DNA of 32,643 nucleotides from contig JABDGS010000042.1 in assembly GCA_013285915.1 (NCBI GenBank), forward strand, positions 1 to 32,643, in the 5' to 3' direction. Position numbers and translations under genes: made by a program. This DNA comes from Bacteroidota bacterium (GTDB taxonomy: Bacteria; Bacteroidota; Bacteroidia; Chitinophagales; Chitinophagaceae). Of the stretch, positions 22,868 to 31,795 are shown in pieces. The notes below the pieces were generated by a model, which was given only the letters and a program-made list of their open reading frames with translations, made no database searches and was not told the origin of the DNA. Within the stretch, counting starts at the first letter, position 1. The number at the start of each line of letters is the position of its first letter.

Positions 22868-23755
22868 TTACTGGCTACCCGCTGGCTTTTCAAGCAGTTT
22901 AAAGAACTGGTCTAACTGCGGCAGAATAACTATACGCGTTCTGCGGTTGGCAGCGCGGCCTTCTTCTGTGGTGTTGTCAGCAACCGGCTGAAACTCAGCG
23001 CGGCCCGCAGCAGTCATACGTGCCGGTGGTATGCCATATTGATTTTGTAATATGCGTATAACCGCAGTGGCACGCTTTACACTCAGGTCCCAGTTATCTT
23101 GCAACAGCCCATTTTTATAAGCAACAGAATCTGTATGGCCTTCAACCATAAACTCAATATCGGGCTGGTTTTTTAACACTGTGGCCACTTTACCCAATAC
23201 AGTTTTGGCAGCATCTGTTACCTCGTACTTGCCGCTTTTAAATAACAGCTTATCTGAAATGTCAATGTAAACAACGCCTTTATCAACTTTAATATTAATA
23301 TCCTGGTCATTCAAATCGCCAATAGCGCCTTTAAGGTTCATAACCAACTGCATATTAAGAGAATCTTTGCGCGCTATAGAACCCTGCAGGTCTTTTATAT
23401 ACATGTCTTTCGCACCGATATTATCAAGAGATTTTTTGATGCTTTCCGCCTGTGAGTTTGAAATAACAGATAAGTCTTTCAACTGGCCCAATACCTGGTT
23501 GTTGTTTTGTTTTAAAAAGTCAACCTGGTCATTTAATGCTTTTATCTGGCTTTCATACGCTGCCCTTCTTCTTGCAAAATCGTTGGTTGAGTCTTTTGAA
23601 GCCCCTTCGCAATCCCTTAACTTACTTTGTGCTTCAAGATACGCGCCGTTCAGTTGCGTGTACTTGGCTTCGGCCTCGCGCAATTTTTTTGGGCTGACAC
23701 AAGAGAACATGATTGTTGCAGAAATGCAGGCAAGCAAAATGTGATTCATTTTCAT
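22868..23755 (-). CDS. OmpA-family peptidoglycan-associated lipoprotein
   Basis: A 295-residue lipoprotein. The signal ends in TIMFSC with Cys19 as the lipidation site. Residues about 25-120 form a long coiled coil (KLREAEAKYTQLNGAYLEAQ onward). The C-terminal OmpA domain (about 155-280) has VEGHTDSVAYKNG, NWDLSVKRATAVIRIL and NRRTRIVI, the peptidoglycan-binding elements with the conserved Asp and Arg. It should tether the outer membrane to peptidoglycan. The start at 23755 is followed by a second Met at 23749; either gives the same mature protein. A perfect TACATTTG box lies at 23813-23806. It is convergent with yccF. Confidence 0.92.
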   Translation of the reverse strand: MKMNHILLACISATIMFSCVSPKKLREAEAKYTQLNGAYLEAQSKLRDCEGASKDSTNDFARRRAAYESQIKALNDQVDFLKQNNNQVLGQLKDLSVISNSQAESIKKSLDNIGAKDMYIKDLQGSIARKDSLNMQLVMNLKGAIGDLNDQDINIKVDKGVVYIDISDKLLFKSGKYEVTDAAKTVLGKVATVLKNQPDIEFMVEGHTDSVAYKNGLLQDNWDLSVKRATAVIRILQNQYGIPPARMTAAGRAEFQPVADNTTEEGRAANRRTRIVILPQLDQFFKLLEKPAGSQ

Positions 23756-23805
23756 GCGCTATGGTTTTAAATGGTTAATAAAGGGCGCGGGTTTTTATTG
23801 AGTGG

Positions 23806-23813
23806 CAAATGTA
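23806..23813 (-). promoter_or_regulatory. -7 promoter box of the OmpA-family gene
   Basis: A perfect TACATTTG on the minus strand predicts a leader of about 45 bases to ATG 23755. ATTG lies 15 bases upstream of it, shorter than the usual spacing, so only the -7 element is convincing. Confidence 0.55.
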
Positions 23814-23941
23814 AGGTACATAATTACACAATTGCATAATTTAAGTAGCAGCAATATAATTTTTAAAGTGTGTTAACATCTTACACAAGTATGCGTTTGT
23901 TACATGTAAATTAATTAACCACAATATATTACAAACAAAAA

Positions 23942-26323
23942 TTATTTAATACCCTTTAAATAGTGCAGCAATTTGCGTAACAGATCCTGGGGGTCAAAAG
24001 GCTTAATAATAATATCATTCATACCGGCAGCTGCAATTTTATCCTCCTCATTTTTTTTGGGAACGCTTGCTGTAAGTGCAATAATGGGTATGGTCACGCC
24101 CATCTCACGTAGTTTTTTAGCTGCCTCATACCCATCCATCTCAGGCATGTGCATATCCATCAAAACAATATTATGCCGTTTTGGATCAATTTTTTCAAGG
24201 GCTTCAACACCATTTTCAGCAACATCAATTTCAGCGCCCCATTTTTGCAAAAAGCTTTTTGCAACAAATACATTCATTTCATTGTCTTCCACAAGCAATA
24301 CAGAAACTCCTTTTAAATCGCCACTATCGTCAAGCGCGCTTTGCATTGCCGGTCTATCCTGCCTTTTCTTTTCAGGCAGTGCAGGAAATGTTTGTGTAAA
24401 GTAAAATTCTGATCCCTTGCCCGGTATACTTTTTAACTGCAGCCTGGAACCCTGCAACTCAAGAATGCTTTTGCTTATAGCCAGCCCAAGGCCTGTACCG
24501 CCAAAACTGCGCGAGGTTGATGAATCTGCCTGCGTAAATTGCTCAAATATCACCTGCTGCTTTTCGTATGGTATGCCAATGCCCGTGTCTTTAACACAAA
24601 TCGTAACAGTTATTTCCGCGGCTTTTATTTCATCAACACGCAGTGATAATAATACATACCCTTCTTTTGTAAATTTTATGGCATTGTGCACAAGGTTTGT
24701 TATCACCTGCCCGGTGCGGGTGGGGTCGCCAATTACATTGTTTGCAAGCTTTTTATCAATATCAAGCCTTAATTCAATGCCCTTTTCTGTCGCTGAGCCT
24801 TTCAAACCGTTAACAATGTTTTCTGCAATTGCCCGCACATCCATCTCAATACTTTCAAAATCTATTTTATTAGCCTCGATTTTATTAAAATCAAGAATAT
24901 CATTTACTATAGACAACAGGTTACCCGCTGCAAATAATAATACGTTCAGTTGTTCTTTTTGATCTTCCCTGGGCCTGTTTTGCAACATAAGATGGCTCAT
25001 GCCAATTACGGAGTTGAGCGGCGTTCTTATTTCGTGAGACATTGTGGAAAGAAACTCTGATTTAACTTTAAATCCCTGTTCCGCCTGTTCTTTTGCCTTT
25101 TTTAGTTCGTAAGCAAAGCGGAAAGAAAGTATCAATGATTGTAAAAAGAAAAATATGATATAACCTAAGAACAACAATACTCTTGAATAGGTTATTAATC
25201 CAAAATACTCAAGGTCGATAGTAAGAATAATCACGAGCATTATACACGTGCTTAGTAACGCATAGATTGAACCTGGCCTTTTATTTTTATAAGCTTTCAG
25301 ATACACAAACAAAACATAAAATATATACACAATTACCAGTATAAGAAAAGGCTTTATAAGCGTAGTAAAAACTATTGGGGCGAACAGGATAGTTACAAGA
25401 ATGAACACAGTACAAACAGCAACCATAATTTTAACTATTTGCCTGTTAACATCTTCAGCATACAGGTAACGCATATAAAGCATAAACATTCCCACAGCCG
25501 CAAATAGCGAAATATATTCTATGTGCACCGCTATGCCCCAGTCAAGATTTGGTAGCGCAGAATGCAACACGTACATTCTAACGCCTATTATGCGGTAGCT
25601 GTAAAACAGGCTGAACAAAGCAAAAAACAGTGTGGCCTTATCCTTTTCTCCAAACATAAACAGGCCTAAAAAAAACAACCCGCTCATAAATATGCAGCCG
25701 CCTAACGAAAAATCTATCGCCAGGTCTCTTTTTTCTTCCTCCATTAGCCTGGTTCTGTCACCAATAATAATTTCTTTGTAAGGGCCGCCTTTTGAATGAA
25801 GAAAATTTGCAACCTGCAAAACCAACACCAATGTATCTGATGTAAAAGCCAGTTCGCGTGTAATACTTATCCAGTGGGGTGAATAAGCCTGGCGCGTAAC
25901 GGCAGGCGTACCATTATTGGCAAAAAGCCTGTTATTAATATACAGGTTATAAGAGGTATAAACATCTGGTATAAATAAAGCGAGCTCGCCGCGTTTGTGT
26001 GGAAGAAGTACCGTGAGCTTATATGTTGCATACCCGATGGCTGGCAGGTTAGCTTTGTTCCACGACTGGGGGAATGGTGTATAAGAAAATTTTGCAGTAT
26101 CAGTTTGCGCTGGTTCAAGTAATTGATGCCAGTATAACTGCCACTCCCCATTAAGGGCAAAATCTTTACCATTGATATTTTGTTCCCTAAGATCAATTAT
26201 ACCTTTATCAGCAAGAGGGGTGTAAGTTGTATCAGCTGCCGATGAAATAAGAGGGAATGAAAATAACATCAACACAGCTAAAAATACAGTTATATATTTT
26301 TTATGGTACGGGCAGATAGACAT
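23942..26323 (-). CDS. Hybrid sensor histidine kinase, 7TMR-DISM with C-terminal receiver
   Basis: A 793-residue hybrid kinase from ATG 26323; an in-frame ATG at 26359 would put 12 residues before the signal peptide. Order: signal peptide (about 5-30), jelly-roll-like extracytoplasmic domain (about 35-195), seven membrane helices (about 200-395), HisKA with His430 in STMSHEIRTPLNSVIGM, HATPase_c (NLVHNAIKFTKEG, DTGIGIPYEKQQ, GGTGLGLAISK), and a receiver (about 670-790) with phospho-acceptor Asp723 in LMDMHMPEMDG. Phosphate probably moves from His430 to Asp723 and on to an HPt protein, since no HPt domain is fused. The gene is solo; its output regulator is not in the window. Confidence 0.94.
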   Translation of the reverse strand: MSICPYHKKYITVFLAVLMLFSFPLISSAADTTYTPLADKGIIDLREQNINGKDFALNGEWQLYWHQLLEPAQTDTAKFSYTPFPQSWNKANLPAIGYATYKLTVLLPHKRGELALFIPDVYTSYNLYINNRLFANNGTPAVTRQAYSPHWISITRELAFTSDTLVLVLQVANFLHSKGGPYKEIIIGDRTRLMEEEKRDLAIDFSLGGCIFMSGLFFLGLFMFGEKDKATLFFALFSLFYSYRIIGVRMYVLHSALPNLDWGIAVHIEYISLFAAVGMFMLYMRYLYAEDVNRQIVKIMVAVCTVFILVTILFAPIVFTTLIKPFLILVIVYIFYVLFVYLKAYKNKRPGSIYALLSTCIMLVIILTIDLEYFGLITYSRVLLFLGYIIFFFLQSLILSFRFAYELKKAKEQAEQGFKVKSEFLSTMSHEIRTPLNSVIGMSHLMLQNRPREDQKEQLNVLLFAAGNLLSIVNDILDFNKIEANKIDFESIEMDVRAIAENIVNGLKGSATEKGIELRLDIDKKLANNVIGDPTRTGQVITNLVHNAIKFTKEGYVLLSLRVDEIKAAEITVTICVKDTGIGIPYEKQQVIFEQFTQADSSTSRSFGGTGLGLAISKSILELQGSRLQLKSIPGKGSEFYFTQTFPALPEKKRQDRPAMQSALDDSGDLKGVSVLLVEDNEMNVFVAKSFLQKWGAEIDVAENGVEALEKIDPKRHNIVLMDMHMPEMDGYEAAKKLREMGVTIPIIALTASVPKKNEEDKIAAAGMNDIIIKPFDPQDLLRKLLHYLKGIK

Positions 26324-26523
26324 TACAGGCTTTTCAAGAAAAATGGAACTAATAAGCAAAATAACGCCTTAATTACAAACAATATTAAAAAAATTTATGT
26401 GTTGTTTGCATACCTCCTCGTACCCGCTTATGCTGCACTGCATTACACCCTGATGTTTATGCAGCCTGAGTTATTTTTTTCCACCAGCATTGGGCCTGGG
26501 TCATTCTCCACGGCCGGTACAGT

Positions 26524-26616
26524 TTACAAAAATTTATAGGTGGCTTTTAGCTCAACACCGCTCATATTTTTAAAAGGGCCCCATGGCATAGCGCTGTACG
26601 GAATTATTTTTCCCTG
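26524..26616 (-). pseudogene. Possible 3' remnant of an outer-membrane barrel gene
   Basis: In the 406-base gap 26324-26729 an open minus-strand frame reads QGKIIPYSAMPWGPFKN and then MSGVELKATYKFL before a TAA at 26526-26524. The alternating pattern with a terminal aromatic/hydrophobic residue resembles the last strand of an outer-membrane beta barrel. Upstream in this frame a TAA interrupts within about 15 codons and no start is available. A frame-shifted relic is one reading; chance is another. Elsewhere the gap holds only an imperfect hairpin (26628-26673). Confidence 0.25.
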
Positions 26617-26729
26617 CCTGAAAAATGGTGGGCGGCAGCTATATTCAACCAATTGTTAATTTGCTGCCACCACTTATTAACCCGGAGGCTGTTAAGAGCG
26701 TTTAATTATTTATTTTGTAATTTAAATCC

Positions 26730-29700
26730 TTGTCAGCAATTAAACCATACCTGCTTTCCTGCTTTTTCCTTATCCTGGCAAAACCGTTATTTGCGCAGGT
26801 GCAGAACAAATTGTTGCTAAACCATATTACAACTGAGCAGGGGCTAAGCAGTAACGAGGTTAAATGTATTTTCCAGGACAGTCGTGGATTTATATGGATA
26901 GGAACTTATGATGGCCTTAACCGATACGATGGCAGGAATATTAAAACATACTATCAAAATATAAGTGACACCAATTCCCTCATAAATAGTTGGGTAAACA
27001 GCATAACTGAAGATGCGGCGGGTAATTTGTGGATAGGCACGTTTAGCGGTGTTAGTAAGTTAGATGTTGCTTCGGGCAGGTTTACCAATTATAACGCTTC
27101 CAGCCTTTTTCCAGGGCAAAAAAGCCTTGTGGGCGAGCAATGTGTGTTTAAAGACAACAAAGGTAATATTTGGGTTAGCAGCGGCGGCCTTAGTTGCTAC
27201 CAGCAAAGCTCGCGCAGGTTTATAGCACAGCCCTTTATACCGGCAGCTCAATATACAAATTCAAGAAACCAATTGGTGGTTTCGGTGGTGGTTGACAAAG
27301 AAAACAATTTTTGGATGGGCACCCTTGATGGCCTGTACCACTATAATACTGTAACAAAGCAATACACACGGTTTAGTGAAAACCCGTCAGACGATGAACG
27401 CAGGAAAAATGGCGACCTGCTGGGCAATTTAAATTTACTGGGCGATAACAGGGTTTTGGCTGCATCATGGCATGATGCTGCGTATATTTTTAATGCAAAA
27501 ACAAACAACACCAGCCCGGAACACACTGTGCCAATTACAGGCAAATTTGACATACGTATATTTAGTGTTAACTGGAATAACAGGCAGGAATACTGGGCCG
27601 CCCATAATGCCGGCATCACAAGGTTTGACGAACATTTTGAGAAAATAGCCGAATGGCAGAGCAGCCCGGAAAAGATAAATTTTGATAGCTTACCACAGGG
27701 TATAACCAGCGTATTTCAATCAAGGGAGGGGATTATATTTATTGGCACAAGCAACGGCCTGGCCATAGTTAACCCATACTTACAGGTATTTAAAACCTAT
27801 TATTTTGCACCAAACCAACATGGCGTTGGTTACGATGCCGGGCATATAGCTTCAATTGGGTTTAACGGTGATACATTGCTTGCATCGTCAATTTACAGCA
27901 ATGCACTGTACATGCTTAATGGCAACTGGCAGTGGCTGCAAACAATAAAAAATTTAGAGAAAACCAACAACAGCGAGCCTAATACTACTATATACGACAT
28001 TGCCAAGGACAGGGATGACAGTATTTGGTGGATGACTACCTTCCAGGGCCTTGTAAAATTTAATGCAAAAACACTGCGTTACACAGTATATACGCCCCCG
28101 GGCGACGATACCATTTTTTACAGGCACAACCGCTTTTACCGCGTGCGTATTGGCAACGACAATAATATTTGGCTCGCAAATTATAAACAAGACCTGCTTT
28201 GTTTTAACCGCGCAAAACAAACATTTAAAATATACCAGCCTGTTGCTGCGCAGCGAAGCATTTGGGGCTTGCTGGTTACAAAAAGCAACGACCTTTGGTT
28301 TAGTTCAGGTAGTTTTATTGGAAGATATAATACTGCGACTGACAAGTTTGACACTTTTGCGTATGGTGGCAAGGATGTAGGTTACAGCGATATTATTGAG
28401 GGAAAAGAAGGTGAGCTTTGGATTGTATCAAGCAGCGGCATCTGGCGGTTTAATACAAAAACAAAAGACTGGCGTAACTGGAGTACAGCAGACGGCCTTT
28501 GTAATAACTACGCTGATAAAATGCTGTTTGATAAAAAGGGGCGCTTATGGATAACAACCAGCAACGGGATATCCGCCTTTGACACTACACAAAAAATATT
28601 TTACAATTTTACCACCCGCGAAGGGTTGCCTGACAATAACTGGGGTGGTGCACTTGCTATAAATAACAAAGGTGTTATTTTTTTGGGCAGCGATAATTAT
28701 ATTACTTTTTTTGACCCTGAGGTCGCAATCAGGCCATCCCGCAATTACCCATCGTATATTACCGGTTGCCAGGTAAATGGCAGTAGCTATGATTTACCTT
28801 CCGGTAACGGCTTAAAAAAATTATCTCTCAATTACAACGAAAATAACCTCAACTTCCAGTTTACAGTAGTTAACCTGTTGCAACCGTTTCAAACATCTTA
28901 TTACTACAAACTGGAAAATTTTGATAAAGAGTGGCATCTTTCACCATCCGGTGTAATAAATTACACAAACCTTTATGCAGGCAACTACGTGCTGCGTGTT
29001 AGCAGCAACCCGGCAAGCGGCAATACCAGCAGTAATGATGCCCTGTATATTACTATACACAACCCTTTTTGGAAAACATGGTGGTTTATAGCTGGTACGG
29101 CTTTATTGCTTATTTCATCGGTTACTTATGGTGTAAGGCAGCGCATTCATCATATAAGGACAGAGGCAAACAGAAAGGCCGTTATAAGCCAGCAAATGGC
29201 AGACCTGCGCATGAAGGCGTTGCGTAGCCAGATGAACCCTCACTTTCTTTTTAACTCCCTTAATGCCATACAGGAATGTTGCTTAACGGGGCAAATTGAT
29301 GCGGCCACACAATACCTTGCGCGTTTTTCAAAACTGGTAAGATATATTCTTGAAAACAGCAGCAGGCAATGGATTTCTTTAGCTGAGGAAATTGAGATAC
29401 TTAAATTATATCTTGATGTAGAATCACTAAGGTTTACCGGCTCTTTTAACTATTACATTGAAAACACAACCCGCTTAAATACCGGGCTTATAAAAATACC
29501 CCCTATGCTTGTGCAGCCATTTGCGGAAAACGCAATATGGCATGGCCTTATGCATAAAACAGGTGAGAGGTGCCTATGGATAAGATTTTACAATGATGAT
29601 GAAAAATTATTTATTGAAGTAGAAGATAACGGCGTTGGGCGGGCGGACAACAAAGAGCATAATCACAAATCGATGGGAATGGGTATTGTAAAAGAAAGAA

Positions 29701-29816
29701 TGAAACTTGTTGAAGAAACACAAAGCTTTCCTGCAGGTATGGAAATTGTTGACAAAAAGGATGCTGGCGGAAATGCGACAGGAACGCTTATAAAATTAAC
29801 CTTACCAATAATATGA
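26730..29816 (+). CDS. Propeller-containing LytS-type sensor histidine kinase
   Basis: A 1028-residue sensor of the Bacteroidetes two-component-regulator-propeller class. A signal peptide (to about residue 23, LILAKPLFAQ) is followed by two seven-bladed propellers built from repeats such as IFQDSRGFIWIGTYDGLNRYDG-type units (about 30-690; shown in part). A Y_Y_Y domain (about 690-765) precedes one membrane helix (about 783-804) and a LytS His_kinase domain with His838 in SQMNPHFLFNSLN. The ATPase part includes VQPFAENAIWHG and EVEDNGVGRADN. Relatives with other kinase types sense polysaccharide breakdown products. The start is TTG; no closer in-frame ATG keeps the signal peptide. It overlaps its LytTR partner by 4 bases (ATGA). 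Confidence 0.93.
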   Translation: MSAIKPYLLSCFFLILAKPLFAQVQNKLLLNHITTEQGLSSNEVKCIFQDSRGFIWIGTYDGLNRYDGRNIKTYYQNISDTNSLINSWVNSITEDAAGNLWIGTFSGVSKLDVASGRFTNYNASSLFPGQKSLVGEQCVFKDNKGNIWVSSGGLSCYQQSSRRFIAQPFIPAAQYTNSRNQLVVSVVVDKENNFWMGTLDGLYHYNTVTKQYTRFSENPSDDERRKNGDLLGNLNLLGDNRVLAASWHDAAYIFNAKTNNTSPEHTVPITGKFDIRIFSVNWNNRQEYWAAHNAGITRFDEHFEKIAEWQSSPEKINFDSLPQGITSVFQSREGIIFIGTSNGLAIVNPYLQVFKTYYFAPNQHGVGYDAGHIASIGFNGDTLLASSIYSNALYMLNGNWQWLQTIKNLEKTNNSEPNTTIYDIAKDRDDSIWWMTTFQGLVKFNAKTLRYTVYTPPGDDTIFYRHNRFYRVRIGNDNNIWLANYKQDLLCFNRAKQTFKIYQPVAAQRSIWGLLVTKSNDLWFSSGSFIGRYNTATDKFDTFAYGGKDVGYSDIIEGKEGELWIVSSSGIWRFNTKTKDWRNWSTADGLCNNYADKMLFDKKGRLWITTSNGISAFDTTQKIFYNFTTREGLPDNNWGGALAINNKGVIFLGSDNYITFFDPEVAIRPSRNYPSYITGCQVNGSSYDLPSGNGLKKLSLNYNENNLNFQFTVVNLLQPFQTSYYYKLENFDKEWHLSPSGVINYTNLYAGNYVLRVSSNPASGNTSSNDALYITIHNPFWKTWWFIAGTALLLISSVTYGVRQRIHHIRTEANRKAVISQQMADLRMKALRSQMNPHFLFNSLNAIQECCLTGQIDAATQYLARFSKLVRYILENSSRQWISLAEEIEILKLYLDVESLRFTGSFNYYIENTTRLNTGLIKIPPMLVQPFAENAIWHGLMHKTGERCLWIRFYNDDEKLFIEVEDNGVGRADNKEHNHKSMGMGIVKERMKLVEETQSFPAGMEIVDKKDAGGNATGTLIKLTLPII

Positions 29817-30568
29817 ATAACCAGGTTAGAATAATTATTATAGATGATGAAAGTAAGGGCCGCAGCGTGCTGAAAGAAATGATTGCGCGATACTGCAATG
29901 ATGTTGAAGTGGTGGCAATTGCGGCGGATGGGGCGGCGGGAATAAAGGCTATTAAGCAATACGCACCTGATTGCATTTTGCTTGATATACAAATGCCCGG
30001 TATGGACGGCTTTGCGATGCTTGATCAACTGGAGGATACGCCGGGCGAGGTAATTTTTGTTACTGCACATAACGAATACGCAATAAAAGCCTTTAAATAC
30101 GCGGCTTTTGATTACCTGCTTAAACCTGTTGACCCCAAAGACCTGCAGGAAGTTTTTGACAGGCTTCGTAAACGCATAAAGCAGCCGGGCAATAACAAAA
30201 GAATGCACTTACTTAAAAGCATTATACACCAACCCAATATTGCGCCAGCTAAAATAACCATATCATCAGCGGATGGTATAACCATTATAACAATTGCGGA
30301 TATAGTTTACCTGCGGGCAGAGGGGCCATATACTTTTTTTTATATGAGCACAGGCGAAAAACTTGTAGCATCTGTTAACCTGCAGAAATATGAAGAGCTG
30401 CTTGGCGACCAGTTATTTTTTAGAACACACCATAGCTATCTTGTAAACCTTAACCACATACGCAAATTTAACAGGGCCGAAAATACCATCCTGCTCTCAA
30501 ACGGCCACATCGTAGATGTAAGCAAACGGAAAAAAGACGAGTTTTTGCAGGTATTGTCTGAGCTATAA
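29813..30568 (+). CDS. LytTR-type response regulator
   Basis: A 251-residue partner of the propeller kinase. The receiver domain (1-120) has Asp11/Asp12, phospho-acceptor Asp58 in ILLDIQMPGMDG, the Thr of VTAHNEYA and Lys of LLKPVDPKDL. The LytTR domain (about 145-250) contains DIVYLRAEGPYTFFY and FFRTHHSYLVNLNHI. Its ATG overlaps the kinase stop. It is the second LytTR regulator in the window; the two differ in their DNA-binding helices, so they should act on different targets. The secreted-protein genes 112 bases downstream are plausible targets by position only. Confidence 0.93.
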   Translation: MNNQVRIIIIDDESKGRSVLKEMIARYCNDVEVVAIAADGAAGIKAIKQYAPDCILLDIQMPGMDGFAMLDQLEDTPGEVIFVTAHNEYAIKAFKYAAFDYLLKPVDPKDLQEVFDRLRKRIKQPGNNKRMHLLKSIIHQPNIAPAKITISSADGITIITIADIVYLRAEGPYTFFYMSTGEKLVASVNLQKYEELLGDQLFFRTHHSYLVNLNHIRKFNRAENTILLSNGHIVDVSKRKKDEFLQVLSEL

Positions 30569-30680
30569 TAGTCCACTTATTAAGCATAATTAACCAGTTG
30601 TTAAAGCAGCATGTTTCATTGTAAACTGTTTTTAAATTTTGTTAACGCATTTATTTCTTCCTCCTCTTAAAGTTAACAAT

Positions 30681-31766
30681 ATGAAAAAACAACTTTTACT
30701 CCTCTCCGCATTTGCATTTTTTACAACGCTCATAAGGGCCAATGTTTTTACCGTTAGTAATAATCTTGCACACCCGGCCGTGTATACTGACATTAATACA
30801 GCCATAACCGCAGCATCAAAAGGTGATACCATTTATGTATTAGGCTCACTTACGCATTATCCCCACATTGACATCAGCAAGTTTGTAAACATATTCGGGC
30901 CGGGATTTTACCCCCTGAAAAATAATACACTTACTGCAATTGTTGATGGTATTCAGTATCACAGCGGCGCCGACAGTACAATTGTTGATGGCATGGTAAT
31001 TAACGGTGGTTGCGGGTTTGATAACAATACAACCATTTATAACCTTACTATTTCAAGAAACAGCCTTGTTAGTGGTGGCTTAGGGTTTGGTGGTGGCGAT
31101 AATACAGCTATGCATAATTTTAAGTTTATTAATAACATCATGGTGCACAGCGGAGTTATGATGAGTCCCGGCGGCACCATGTTTTATAATTTATTAGTAG
31201 AGAACAATGTTATAGCCAACAGTAATGGCCCGCTGGTTAACGGGGGCTTTACCAGTAATACCACTATTTTTAAAAATAATATTTTTATGTGTAACGTTAG
31301 CGGGGGCAACGGCACATATCCAGCTTTTGGACAGGTATACCAGATAACACTATCAAATAACATTTTTATCGGGTACCAAATTACCAACGGCACGAGTGGT
31401 ATTGACTACGCCACCTTTGACCACAATGCGGCCTACCTGGTAAGCGGAACTTATGGCAGTGACCCTTTTGCAACACAGCATAACACAAGCATAAATAACA
31501 TTTACGACCAAAATCCGTTATTTGTTTCCGCAAGCCTGCTTTTGCCAAATGAAAGCAGCGACTATCATTTACAGGCGGGCTCTCCTTCGCTGCATGCCGC
31601 GGCAGATGGGGGTCAGCAGGGTGTGTATGGCGGCGATGCAAATGCAAACTGGTCGCTGGCAGGCATGCCCAACCTGCCTTTTATTGTTTCGCTTACACTT
31701 AATACCGCTACTATAAATGCAGGTGGTACCATAAATGCAACGATAATTAGCAAATCGCATAATTAG
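30681..31766 (+). CDS. Secreted right-handed beta-helix-like protein
   Basis: A 361-residue secreted protein from ATG 30681 (KKQLLLLSAFAFFTTLIRAN is the signal region). An upstream in-frame start at 30639 would spoil the signal peptide. After the signal come DINTAITAASKGDTIYVLG and many short Asn/Gly/Ile/Phe repeats such as NNTTIYNLTISRN and NNIFMCNVSG, the ladder of a right-handed beta helix of the pectate-lyase/NosD type. No catalytic residues can be assigned, so it is more likely a binding or structural surface protein. The C-terminus (TINAGGTINATIISKS) is a sheet-like tail. It is followed after 29 bases by the repeat protein, probably in one operon. Confidence 0.8.
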   Translation: MKKQLLLLSAFAFFTTLIRANVFTVSNNLAHPAVYTDINTAITAASKGDTIYVLGSLTHYPHIDISKFVNIFGPGFYPLKNNTLTAIVDGIQYHSGADSTIVDGMVINGGCGFDNNTTIYNLTISRNSLVSGGLGFGGGDNTAMHNFKFINNIMVHSGVMMSPGGTMFYNLLVENNVIANSNGPLVNGGFTSNTTIFKNNIFMCNVSGGNGTYPAFGQVYQITLSNNIFIGYQITNGTSGIDYATFDHNAAYLVSGTYGSDPFATQHNTSINNIYDQNPLFVSASLLLPNESSDYHLQAGSPSLHAAADGGQQGVYGGDANANWSLAGMPNLPFIVSLTLNTATINAGGTINATIISKSHN

Positions 31767-31795
31767 CAGCTTTCTTTTTCACCAAAAAAATTACT

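Noticed and set aside
26303-26539. 78-codon plus-strand frame after the hybrid kinase start
   Set aside because: It overlaps the kinase 5' end, shows no family resemblance, and mixes basic and hydrophobic residues as expected by chance.
29663-30208. 181-codon frame antisense to the second LytTR regulator
   Set aside because: It is a shadow of two overlapping, well-supported genes.
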